Positions 42,758 to 51,016 of a stretch of 64,000 nucleotides of DNA are shown piece after piece. The translations under genes and the position numbers were made by a program. How positions within the stretch are numbered: position 1 is the first letter of the stretch; each line of letters opens with the position of its first letter. The notes under the pieces were generated by a model. That model worked only from the letters and a program-made list of their open reading frames with translations, did no database searches and was not told where the DNA came from. Source of the stretch: CBDBZL01 sp965213545 (lineage in GTDB: Bacteria > Pseudomonadota > Alphaproteobacteria > Sphingomonadales > Sphingomonadaceae); contig CBDBZL010000002.1 of the NCBI GenBank assembly GCA_965213545.1, positions 1,798,001 through 1,862,000 of the forward strand, in the 5' to 3' direction.

Positions 42758-42934
42758 ATGCCGACAATCTGGTTCATCGTGCTGACCATTGGTGCTTTCG
42801 CGCTGATTGCCGCGTTCTATTTCGCCAAGGCCCGCAACGCGAATGCTCCGTCGGACAGCCTGCCCCGCTCCGAACGAGGCGCAGCCGAACTGCGCGAGGA
42901 AATCCGCCGCGATCCCGAATATAAGGAAGAATGA
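42758..42934 (+). CDS. Small single-pass membrane protein (hypothetical)
   Basis: 58 residues. The N-terminal hydrophobic helix (MPTIWFIVLTIGAFALIAAF) is followed by a charged tail ending ELREEIRRDPEYKEE. AAGGAC lies upstream of the ATG. It sits after the rplKA terminator, convergent with the CinA-domain gene. No family is recognised. Confidence 0.65.
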   Translation: MPTIWFIVLTIGAFALIAAFYFAKARNANAPSDSLPRSERGAAELREEIRRDPEYKEE

Positions 42935-42979
42935 GCTCTGCGCCGGCTCGCGGTCATGCCGCCGGTTTGACCTCAGCAG

Positions 42980-43738
42980 CTAGATTCCATCCGCCGCCGT
43001 ATCCCAGCCTGCTTGCGCGAGCGAAAATGTCAGTTCGGCCAAGCAGGCTTCGACCGCCTCCTCGCTGGTCGAACGGATGACGAAATTGGCTCCCACCCGG
43101 CCGTCCCGGAAAAACGGATAGCTGCCGATCTGGCAGGCGGGATTGCCCTTCTCGGCTTCGCGCAGCAGTTCGGCCACCTCGCTCTCGGCCACCCAACAGC
43201 CTAGGGTTCGCGCCAGCAGCGGGGCACCGCCCTCGAGCGTGCCGGTGAGGGCGTCGAGCATCTGGGCGGTAATATGCGGCACGCCCGCCATCAGGAAAAT
43301 GTTGCCGATCCGAATCCCCGGTGCCCCGGACATCCGGTTCTCGATCAGTTCGGCGCCCTGCGGTGTGCGCGCCATGCGCAGCCGCGCATCGGTGATCCCG
43401 CCCGGCTTGTCCGCATAATAGGCCTCCAGCATCGCGCGTGCCCTGGGGTGGATGATAACCGGAAGGTCCAGCGCGCTGGCGACCGCGTCCACGGTTATGT
43501 CGTCATGCGTCGGGCCGATGCCGCCGGTGGTAAACAAATAGTCATGACCACGGGTGAGCGCCCGCACCGCCTCGACGATGCGCTCGAGCACGTCCGGGAT
43601 CACGCGCACCTCGGCCAGCCTGATCCCCTGCACCTGTAGCCAGCTGGCGATCTGGGCGATGTTCTTGTCATGCGTGCGCCCGGAAAGGATCTCATCGCCG
43701 ATGACGATCAGTGCGGCGGTGTAGATTCGCTCCTGCAT
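42980..43738 (-). CDS. CinA-like molybdopterin-binding domain protein
   Basis: 252 residues. MoCF-like domain with ALIVIGDEILSGRTHDKN, YLFTTGGIGPTHDDITVDAVA and LMAGVPHITAQMLDAL, the layout of stand-alone CinA N-terminal domain proteins. The nicotinamide-nucleotide amidase domain of full CinA is absent. Relatives hydrolyse ADP-ribose or related nucleotides or are uncharacterised. It lies convergent with the small membrane protein. Confidence 0.87.
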   Translation of the reverse strand: MQERIYTAALIVIGDEILSGRTHDKNIAQIASWLQVQGIRLAEVRVIPDVLERIVEAVRALTRGHDYLFTTGGIGPTHDDITVDAVASALDLPVIIHPRARAMLEAYYADKPGGITDARLRMARTPQGAELIENRMSGAPGIRIGNIFLMAGVPHITAQMLDALTGTLEGGAPLLARTLGCWVAESEVAELLREAEKGNPACQIGSYPFFRDGRVGANFVIRSTSEEAVEACLAELTFSLAQAGWDTAADGI

Positions 43739-43998
43739 CCCGACTGATTAGGCCCGCAAGACCCCGTTTCAAGCGTGAAAACCGTAGTCGAAGTTCCGCC
43801 AATGCAGCAGGTTTGCGTGAAAACAGCAGTCCTGCTCTTTCCATTGACCCGGCAATGGCGCATGGGGGGACCTGCGACCCGAGGAGCTTTCAAACAGGGC
43901 TCCGACACTGGCGGCCAGCTTCGGTTGGTCGCCACCTTTTTCGAGGGCTCCGGGAGGCTGTCGCAACGACCGGCAAAACGTTAGAATGACGCCGGGTA

Positions 43999-44874
43999 TC
44001 AGGTCGAAGGTAAAGAAGGTGCCTCGTTCATCCGCGCCGCCTTGACCGTATTGGCCAGAAGGCAGGCGATGGTCATCGGACCTACTCCGCCGGGTACGGG
44101 GGTCACCGCACGGGCATGGTCCATCTCCGCAATCGCCACATCGCCGACCAGCCGCATGGTGCCATCGCCTCGCGCCACGCGTGATATTCCGACATCGATC
44201 ACCACGGCGCCGGGTTTGATCCAGCTTCCCCGGACCAACTCCGGGACCCCGACCGCGGCGATCACGATATCCGCCGCCAAGGCACGCGCCTCGAGCTCCT
44301 GCGTGCGACTATTGGCCACGGTAACCGTCGCGCCGCGCTCGATCAGCATCAGTGCGGCGGGTTTACCGACGATATTGGAACGGCCGATCACCAGCGCATC
44401 GAGGCCTGCGAAGCTGTCGAACTGGGTCTCGAGCAGACGCATGATCCCGGTGGGTGTGCAGGGCGTCAGGCCAGGATCGCCGACCGCCAAGCGCCCGACA
44501 TTGACCGGATGAAAACCATCCACGTCCTTGGTGGGGTCAATCACGTCGATTACCTTGCGCGGGTCGATATGCGGCGGCAGCGGCACCTGGCACAATATGC
44601 CGTGCACGGCCGGGTCCCGGTTCAACGTCGCGATCAGCGCCAGCAATTCGGCCTCGGGGGTCTGCGCGTCGAGGCGATGCTCGAACGAGGCGATCCCTAC
44701 CCGGGCACACGCCTTAATCTTCTGCCCGACATAGACCGCGCTTGCCTCGTCCTGCACCACCAGGATAACCGCGAGACCCGGGCGAAACGGATTTTGCGCG
44801 CCCGCGCCGATCTCCGCCCTGATCTGGTCTTCCATGATGCGTGCCAGTGCACGCCCGTCGAGCAAGTTTGCCAT
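43999..44874 (-). CDS. folD: FolD, methylenetetrahydrofolate dehydrogenase/cyclohydrolase
   Basis: 291 residues. Family signatures are DEASAVYVGQKIKACARVGI (catalytic Lys and Tyr), GILCQVPLPPHID, PTKDVDGFHPVNVGRL and VIGRSNIVGKPAALMLIERGATVTVANSRT, then PVPGGVGPMTIACLLANTV. It interconverts methylene-, methenyl- and formyl-tetrahydrofolate. I use ATG 44874 (MANLLDG), where family similarity begins; the open frame extends 77 codons further without similarity. Confidence 0.96.
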   Translation of the reverse strand: MANLLDGRALARIMEDQIRAEIGAGAQNPFRPGLAVILVVQDEASAVYVGQKIKACARVGIASFEHRLDAQTPEAELLALIATLNRDPAVHGILCQVPLPPHIDPRKVIDVIDPTKDVDGFHPVNVGRLAVGDPGLTPCTPTGIMRLLETQFDSFAGLDALVIGRSNIVGKPAALMLIERGATVTVANSRTQELEARALAADIVIAAVGVPELVRGSWIKPGAVVIDVGISRVARGDGTMRLVGDVAIAEMDHARAVTPVPGGVGPMTIACLLANTVKAARMNEAPSLPST

Positions 44875-45064
44875 CCGCGCCCGATTGCCCGTTTCGCCCC
44901 ATTTGCCAAGGGGGTCGTCGAAGCCATACCCAGTCGCGCCATGGCGTGATGGCAATTCCGGCCCGTCGTCTGAAACGGGGAGGGGCTGGAACTTGGGTCG
45001 CATGCGGACTAGCCTGGGTTGATGGACACCAGCACCAATACCGCCTTGATGCCTGCCTGATACG

Positions 45065-46618
45065 ATGGAGCGGCCGGCATCCGTGACTGCGAACGCCACG
45101 CACAACGCGCACCGAGCGCTGCAAGCCTATGCGCGTCTGTTGGGCGCGGAACACGTGCACGCTGCCGACGCGCATGCCGATAGGCCCGACCCGCTAGCAT
45201 TCGACCAGGAGCGCCATCGCCCCGCCGGCCGGATCGCGCCTGCCGATATCGACGAGGTGCGCGCCGCCTTGCGGGTCGCGGCCCAATATGACGTGCCGCT
45301 CTGGCCGATCAGCCGCGGCAAGAACCTGGGCTATGGCGGCGCCGCGCCGCGCGTCTGCGGAACCATCATGCTTGACCTGTCGCGCTTGCGGCGGATCGCG
45401 TTCGATCCGCCTTCGGGAACGGTGGTGGTCGAGCCGGGTGTCTCGTTCTACGATCTGCATGATTACCTGCAGACGAATGCCCTGCCTTACTGGCTGTCGG
45501 TGCCGGCCAATAGCTGGGGCTCGGTGCTGGGAAACGCGCTCGATCGCGGGCAGGGCTTTGGCACCAATGGCGATCATGCGAGCAGCATTCGCGGGCTCGA
45601 GATCGTCCTTGCGGATGGCGATGTCGTGCGCACGGGAACGGCGGCGCTGGCGAGGGGTCCGGGCTGGACGGGTGCGGGCCTTGGTCCTTCGGCCGACCAG
45701 CTCTTCGTCCAGTCGAACCTGGGCATCGTCACGCGAATGAGCCTGGCGCTGATGCCGAGGCCCGAGACCATGCTCGGGCTTGAGCTGGATTTCGACAAGG
45801 CGGAAGACATCGCCGCGATCATCGACACGCTTGCCCCGATGCGCCGCGAGCGGCTGCTGACAGTCAATCCCGTTGCGCAGAACTGGCTCGCGGTTGCAGC
45901 GCGGGGCAGCCGCCGCGGCGACTGGATCGAGGCCTCCGAACCGCTTGGCGAAGAGACCGCTGAGAACATCCGCCGCAAGCTCGGGATCGGCTGGTGGCGG
46001 GTATCGCTGCGCGTCCATGGCCGAAGGGAGGTGGCGCGCGCTGCCATGGCGGTGATCGAGCGCGAAGTCGCCCGGCTCCGCCCGTCCCGGCTGGAACGCA
46101 CCGCCTGGCACGACGGCGACCCGCCCGACCACAGCTTATGGGGGGGGACACCAGGATCGCATGCGCTGACCGCGCTCAACTGGCATCGCGGACGCGGCGG
46201 GCAGTCGCGCAGTTCGGTGATCCTGGCGCCTGACGGCAGCGCGGCGCTTGCTTGGACACGCCATGCCGAAACCACCTGCCGAGCAGCTGCGATCGATTGC
46301 GAGGCGCGTCTGGTGGTGGACGAGAACCGGGTGATCGGCGAATGGGTGTTGTCCTTCGACCAGGACGATGTGGCGATGACCGCGCGGGTCGAGCCGCTGA
46401 TGCGCACGCTGATCGCGCATGCCAGCAGGGCAGGCTTTGGCACCCATCGCACGCATCTGGCAGCGATGGACCTTGCCGCGCAGGGCTACGGCTGGAACGA
46501 TGGCGCACTGATGCGGCTCAATGAGCGATTGAAGGACGCGCTCGACCCGCAAGGTGTCATCGCGCCCGGCAAGAGTGGCATCGGGGGCCGGTCGTATCGC
46601 CGCCGGATTGCAACTTGA
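45065..46618 (+). CDS. VAO/PCMH-family FAD oxidoreductase (vanillyl-alcohol oxidase/4-cresol dehydrogenase-like)
   Basis: 517 residues. FAD-binding PCMH domain: LWPISRGKNLGYGGAAP, VVVEPGVSFYDLHDYLQ, VPANSWGSVLGNALDRGQGF. The C-terminal cap domain includes HALTALNWHRGRGG and ends LKDALDPQGVIAPGKSGI. Characterised relatives oxidise para-alkylphenols or vanillyl alcohol, which would feed the protocatechuate pathway elsewhere in this window; the substrate here is unknown. The start ATG lacks a clear Shine-Dalgarno. Its 5' end is divergent from folD. Confidence 0.85.
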   Translation: MERPASVTANATHNAHRALQAYARLLGAEHVHAADAHADRPDPLAFDQERHRPAGRIAPADIDEVRAALRVAAQYDVPLWPISRGKNLGYGGAAPRVCGTIMLDLSRLRRIAFDPPSGTVVVEPGVSFYDLHDYLQTNALPYWLSVPANSWGSVLGNALDRGQGFGTNGDHASSIRGLEIVLADGDVVRTGTAALARGPGWTGAGLGPSADQLFVQSNLGIVTRMSLALMPRPETMLGLELDFDKAEDIAAIIDTLAPMRRERLLTVNPVAQNWLAVAARGSRRGDWIEASEPLGEETAENIRRKLGIGWWRVSLRVHGRREVARAAMAVIEREVARLRPSRLERTAWHDGDPPDHSLWGGTPGSHALTALNWHRGRGGQSRSSVILAPDGSAALAWTRHAETTCRAAAIDCEARLVVDENRVIGEWVLSFDQDDVAMTARVEPLMRTLIAHASRAGFGTHRTHLAAMDLAAQGYGWNDGALMRLNERLKDALDPQGVIAPGKSGIGGRSYRRRIAT

Positions 46619-47273
46619 CCGGCGTGCTCGGGAACCGGACGGGCGCAAAGGTGCGGGGGAAGCGGTATCCGCTGCGGTCCGCCATCTCGGATGTGGGCTT
46701 TCGGCGGCGTCCGGCCTCTTCACGCAGCAAGGAATCTGCGCCATACCCCGCCTGACCCGTCGCGCTGCAATGGCCTCGGCAATGGTTGTTCCGGCGGCGG
46801 CCGCGCTTGCCGATACCCGGTCCCGGCCACCGGTCCCGGTCTTGTTTTATGATCGCACCCTGGCGGCGGGCCAACGCTTCGCCGAAGCTGGTCGCATGGC
46901 GGGCGGCGAGCCAATCCCGTTCGAAGGTGATATCGTGCGTCAGGCGCGCAAGGCGATGCAGGACGAGGCCGGCACCCTCGTCGGGGTCGGTCGCCGCGCC
47001 GAGGCACTGGTCTGGCTGGAGACAGCGGTTGATGCGGGGTGGGCCCGGGTCGCCGTTCTGGCCGCGCTTGGCGCCAGTTGCGAGGCAGAGACATGCTTCG
47101 TAGCGGGAAGGCCGCTGGTGCGAAGCGTGCTGCGCGCCGGCGACGCCTGGATCGAGCGCTTCGCCTCGCTGATGGTCGATCCAGGCCACGCTGCCGGCAT
47201 CCCGGCCGCGGCACCTCGGAAAGCTGAGTGGGACGATACGCGGGTCTTCGCCTGGCTGCTCGAGCGAGGCTGA
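46554..47273 (+). CDS. Exported protein of unknown function, start uncertain
   Basis: Not recognised. The reliable part runs from about 46740: LTRRAAMASAMVVPAAAALAD is a twin-arginine-like or Sec signal, followed by about 150 residues including PVLFYDRTLAAGQRFAEAGR and VFAWLLERG. The only internal ATG (46770) falls after the two arginines, so a true start probably lies upstream, where GTG 46554 and TTG 46608 are the only options seen. I give the longest frame, which overlaps the flavoenzyme gene by 65 bases. It may be cotranscribed with that gene. Confidence 0.5.
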   Translation: MSSRPARVASGAGRIAAGLQLDRRAREPDGRKGAGEAVSAAVRHLGCGLSAASGLFTQQGICAIPRLTRRAAMASAMVVPAAAALADTRSRPPVPVLFYDRTLAAGQRFAEAGRMAGGEPIPFEGDIVRQARKAMQDEAGTLVGVGRRAEALVWLETAVDAGWARVAVLAALGASCEAETCFVAGRPLVRSVLRAGDAWIERFASLMVDPGHAAGIPAAAPRKAEWDDTRVFAWLLERG

Positions 47274-47284
47274 TCGCGCATGGC

Positions 47285-49303
47285 TTAAAAACCGTAGCGC
47301 AGACCGATCCACGCGGTTCGCGGAGCACCCAGATCGAGCGTTCCGCCGTCATTGCGGGTAACGATGGTTTCATCGAACACATTCTCTATCCGGACGACCG
47401 CCGACAGTGCCGCCACCAGGTTGATCTGGCCGAACAGATCGAGCGTCGTGGCCGCGGGCAGGACATCGGTTTCCTGGTCGCTTTCGAATTGCTCGCCCAC
47501 ATGGCGCAAGGTTGCCGCGACCACCATTCCCTCGGCCGGGCGAAGCGTCAGCGTGGCCCCGGCAGCGAAGCTTGGCGTCTGTGGCGGCCGGTTGCCGTCG
47601 AGCGCGGCGGCGGCGCCCTCTCCGGCAACGCGCGCATCGGTAAAGGTCAACGAGGCGAGAAGGTCGAGCTTGCCCGTTTTTGCGGTCAACACCATTTCCA
47701 CCCCGCGCGCATCGATCGCATCCAGATTGCGGCGCTGGCGCAGGTTTGGGCCAAGCGTGACATTGGCGATGGCATCGCGGATGGAATTATCGAACGCTGT
47801 CAGAGACAACGCGACACTGGGGGCAGGACGCCAGTCCGCCCCCGCCTCCACCCCTTCGAGCCGCTCGGGCGCAAGATCGGCATTGGCCTGCGTGACGACC
47901 GGGAACACGACGAACGGGCGGTAGAGCTCGTTCAGCGTCGGCAGGCGCAGGCCGCTATAGGTCGCGGCGCGCAGCGTCAGGCGCGGTGTGGCCCGAAAAA
48001 GCGCGCCCGCCCGGTAGGTTACGATGCGGTCGGAGCGATCCGCAAAGTCATCGTCGCGCCGGATCGCCCCGGCTTGAGGATCGAAGGTGCGGAAGAACCC
48101 GTCAATGATGCGCACATGGTCCATGCGCAGTCCGGCGGTAAGCACCAGGTTTGGGGGTGCCGACCAGTCGTATTCGGCGAACAGGCCCAGGTCGGTGGTG
48201 ATCCCGCCGGCAAGGCGTCGTTCGGTGGGCGCGCCACTGAACGCGCTAATCGCGACTTCCTCGAGCGTCCCCTTTGCCCGCCGATAATCCGCCCCCAGGC
48301 GCAGCACATGACGCGGTCCCAGCGGCGGGCGCAGTTCGATCTTGCCGCCCAGCCCTTTGCTCGGCGTGTCGCGCTGGTCGAGCACGGGCACGAAGCGGGT
48401 GGAGGAGATGACCGTGTTGGTAAAATTGCGCCATTGGCCATAGGCCAGCGCATCGAGTTGCCAGGGTCCCGTGGTGACTACGCGCGCGGACGCATCTTGC
48501 CCCGAGCTCGAATTGTCGGCACCTTCGAAGCGCAGCGTGCGCTCGTCGCGAAAGGCGAGGCCGCGCACCTGCACTTCGATATCGGGGGCGACCCGCTGAA
48601 CCAGTCGACCGCTCGCCGACCAGCTGTCGAAGCGCGCGCGCGCGGTCGCCGGAACGCGCTGGTCCGCAGGCGTGGTGAAGAAGCCGCGCCCGGCATCGCG
48701 CCTTGCGGCGAGCGTGGCGAACCCGTCGCCGATAGAGGTGGAAAGCGCGGCCGACAACTCTCTTTCACCGCGGTCATTGACCAGCGCCTGACCGATTGCC
48801 GGTCCCAGCTTTGCCGCATCGGCGCTCTCGAGGCGGATGGTTCCGGCAAGCGCGCCCGAGCCGAACGGCCCCGACCCTCCGCCGCGGGTCACCTTGATCG
48901 ACGCGAGCCGTTCGGGCGCGAGGGCCGACAGCGGAATATAGCCGAAGAACGGGTCGGCCACGGGCACCGCGTCGAGCAGGACCAGCGCGCGTGATGTGGC
49001 ATTGCCGCCAAGCGCACGCAGGGTCACACCTTGCGCCGAAGGATTGGCCGAACGGCTATCCGACCGGCGGAATTGCTGGAAACCCGCCAGCGCGCCCAGC
49101 ACGTCCTCGATCCGGCCCGAGGCGGTGGTCACGATCTGTTCGCGCGCCAGTTCGGTGGTGGCGTAAGCCGGGCTGGCAGGTGTTTCGGGAAGCCCTTCAC
49201 CCAGAACGATGATCGTATCGCCGGGCTCGTCTGCCTGCGCCAACGCCGGAACGGGAGCAACCATGATGGCCACTACAGCTTTCGAGAGAATGGCGGGGTT
49301 CAT
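47285..49303 (-). CDS. TonB-dependent outer-membrane receptor
   Basis: 672 residues. Signal peptide ends near residue 23 (VPALAQA). Plug domain: REQIVTTASGRIEDVLGALAGFQQ, then GVTLRALGGNATSRALVLLDAVPVADPFFG and SIKVTRGGGSGPFGSGALAGTI. Beta-barrel strands follow, ending with the outer-membrane C-terminal signature AWIGLRYGF. The ligand is not evident. ATG 49303 is used; the longer frame has no signal peptide. Convergent with the exported protein before it. The leader contains a GC hairpin at 49355-49375. Confidence 0.92.
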   Translation of the reverse strand: MNPAILSKAVVAIMVAPVPALAQADEPGDTIIVLGEGLPETPASPAYATTELAREQIVTTASGRIEDVLGALAGFQQFRRSDSRSANPSAQGVTLRALGGNATSRALVLLDAVPVADPFFGYIPLSALAPERLASIKVTRGGGSGPFGSGALAGTIRLESADAAKLGPAIGQALVNDRGERELSAALSTSIGDGFATLAARRDAGRGFFTTPADQRVPATARARFDSWSASGRLVQRVAPDIEVQVRGLAFRDERTLRFEGADNSSSGQDASARVVTTGPWQLDALAYGQWRNFTNTVISSTRFVPVLDQRDTPSKGLGGKIELRPPLGPRHVLRLGADYRRAKGTLEEVAISAFSGAPTERRLAGGITTDLGLFAEYDWSAPPNLVLTAGLRMDHVRIIDGFFRTFDPQAGAIRRDDDFADRSDRIVTYRAGALFRATPRLTLRAATYSGLRLPTLNELYRPFVVFPVVTQANADLAPERLEGVEAGADWRPAPSVALSLTAFDNSIRDAIANVTLGPNLRQRRNLDAIDARGVEMVLTAKTGKLDLLASLTFTDARVAGEGAAAALDGNRPPQTPSFAAGATLTLRPAEGMVVAATLRHVGEQFESDQETDVLPAATTLDLFGQINLVAALSAVVRIENVFDETIVTRNDGGTLDLGAPRTAWIGLRYGF

Positions 49304-49354
49304 GAATGCGCGGACGGCTGCTGGGTGCGTCAAGGACCGGTGCTTAGCGAACCG

Positions 49355-49375
49355 AAGGGGATGGGTCACCCCCTT
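49355..49375 (-). promoter_or_regulatory. Hairpin in the gap between ppx and the TonB receptor
   Basis: AAGGGG (49355-49360) pairs with CCCCTT (49370-49375). Read on the minus strand the stem is followed by CGGTT rather than a T-run, so it may end ppk-ppx transcription weakly or lie in the receptor leader. No known riboswitch consensus was recognised. Confidence 0.4.
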
Positions 49376-49423
49376 GAGATGGCAGGCTTGTCCGGACTGA
49401 ATCGGCACGCCACGAACCAGAGG

Positions 49424-51016
49424 TCAGGCGGTGGGCAACGCTTCGTGTTCGACCACCGCCTTGTCGCGTTCGCCGATGATGATGGAATGCTCCAGCCCAA
49501 GCCATGATGCGAGCGAGCGAAGATCAGCCTGCACGATATCAGTCGCCAGTTGCGCCCGGCTGGCATCAAGCCAGAGCGACAGGCTGGTGCCCCGACGCCT
49601 GAGCGAGGAAGTAAGCAGCGAAATCCGCGAACCCGCACCGATCCGGCGGCACAGGCGGATCGCCAACCCCCAGCCGGCCGCCTCACGCAGCCTCTCCTCG
49701 TCGGCCAGCGCGGTCAGCGGTGCGATGAGCTCGGGCTTGCCGCAGGCGGCGCGAAGGCACGCGGCGATGATCGCGCGGCCCTCATGGCCGAGCGCCACCC
49801 ACCGCTTGTCGAGCGCCCAGTCGGTGGCATGGCGAAGCCGCAGGTTGGGCTCGACATGCCCGGCGGCGAGCGCCAGCACGGTGGCGGCAAGACGCAATCG
49901 CTCGGCCCCCTTGGCACAGCCGCCATCGCCCGATGCGGCATCCGCGGTCCAGCCCGCGATCATCGCGGCGATCGCGGGCGATGCGCCGCGCGGACCGGCG
50001 AATGCGGCAATTCCGGCTAGCAACGGGTCCTGGTCGCGTGCGGCTGCGGGAAGCTGCTCGAACAATACACCTTCGCGCAGGCCCCAGGCGGAGAAGACGA
50101 GGCAGCCGGGTTGGAGTTCACGCAGAATGACGCGCAGCATTGCCGCGGCATCGGGCAGGCCGGCCGCGCGAGAGCTCGAGATCCCGGCAATGGCGGTGAG
50201 GTCTTCGGGCGACATGCGCATCAGCCGCTTGGCGACCTTGTCCGCCTCGCCTGCGTCGAGCGTCAGCCCGTGCGGATCGCTGAGCGGATGCTTGGCGCGA
50301 TGCATGGCAAAGGCGGCCAGCGCGCGCCAAGTGCCGCCGACCATGTAGAGCGGCCCGAGCTCGCCGCCGCCACCGACGCCCGCCCAGTCGGCATGACCCA
50401 ATTCGCGGACCATCGCCCGGCGAAAGGCCGCCGTGCCGCGTTCACGCAGTGCAGGCAGGCGCAGCGTTCCCAAAGGCAGGCTGGCATTTTGATGGCAGGC
50501 GCCATCGCCGATCTGGACAAGTTCGAGACTGCCGCCGCCAAGGTCGGCCACCACTCCCCGGGCGCGCGGAAAGGCGCCGATCACGCCCATCGCCGAGATG
50601 CGGGCTTCCTCTTTTCCGGCAAGCAGCTGCGGATCGAGACCGAGCGCACGCACACGGTCGAGGAATTGGGCGCCATTTGCCGCCTCGCGCACCGCGGCAG
50701 TGGCGACCACGGTGACATCGCCGATCCCGATATCGGCAAGGATCATGGCGAAACGTGCCAGCCCTTCGAGCGCGATGTCGATCGCCTTGTCGGGCAGAAG
50801 CCCACTGCTCGACAATTCGCGTCCGAGCTTGGCGGTGACCTTCTCGTTCAACCATATGTCGGGCGCCCGGCGGCTCCCGGCGTAGATCACCATGCGCACC
50901 GTGTTGGAGCCGATATCGATGACCGCACGGTCCGGGCCGAGCGCCTGGTGCGGCAGCTTGCGACCGACCAGCCGCATTGCCGCCGGAACCTGGGGAGCGC
51001 CTGGTTCGTGCGTCAC
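49424..51016 (-). CDS. ppx: Ppx/GppA exopolyphosphatase
   Basis: 530 residues. ASKHA fold with phosphate 1 motif VIDIGSNTVRMVIYA, TAAVREAANGAQF and phosphate 2 motif VVADLGGGSLELVQIG. The C-terminal helical HD-like region runs through ASPAIAAMIAG, VLALAAGHVEPNLRL and ALGHEGRAIIAACL. It removes terminal phosphates from polyphosphate or pppGpp. The start overlaps the ppk stop by four bases, forming a ppk-ppx operon. Confidence 0.92.
   Translation of the reverse strand: MTHEPGAPQVPAAMRLVGRKLPHQALGPDRAVIDIGSNTVRMVIYAGSRRAPDIWLNEKVTAKLGRELSSSGLLPDKAIDIALEGLARFAMILADIGIGDVTVVATAAVREAANGAQFLDRVRALGLDPQLLAGKEEARISAMGVIGAFPRARGVVADLGGGSLELVQIGDGACHQNASLPLGTLRLPALRERGTAAFRRAMVRELGHADWAGVGGGGELGPLYMVGGTWRALAAFAMHRAKHPLSDPHGLTLDAGEADKVAKRLMRMSPEDLTAIAGISSSRAAGLPDAAAMLRVILRELQPGCLVFSAWGLREGVLFEQLPAAARDQDPLLAGIAAFAGPRGASPAIAAMIAGWTADAASGDGGCAKGAERLRLAATVLALAAGHVEPNLRLRHATDWALDKRWVALGHEGRAIIAACLRAACGKPELIAPLTALADEERLREAAGWGLAIRLCRRIGAGSRISLLTSSLRRRGTSLSLWLDASRAQLATDIVQADLRSLASWLGLEHSIIIGERDKAVVEHEALPTA

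Noticed and set aside
49304..49423. Cobalamin riboswitch before the TonB receptor gene
   Set aside because: The gap is too short and lacks a B12 box.
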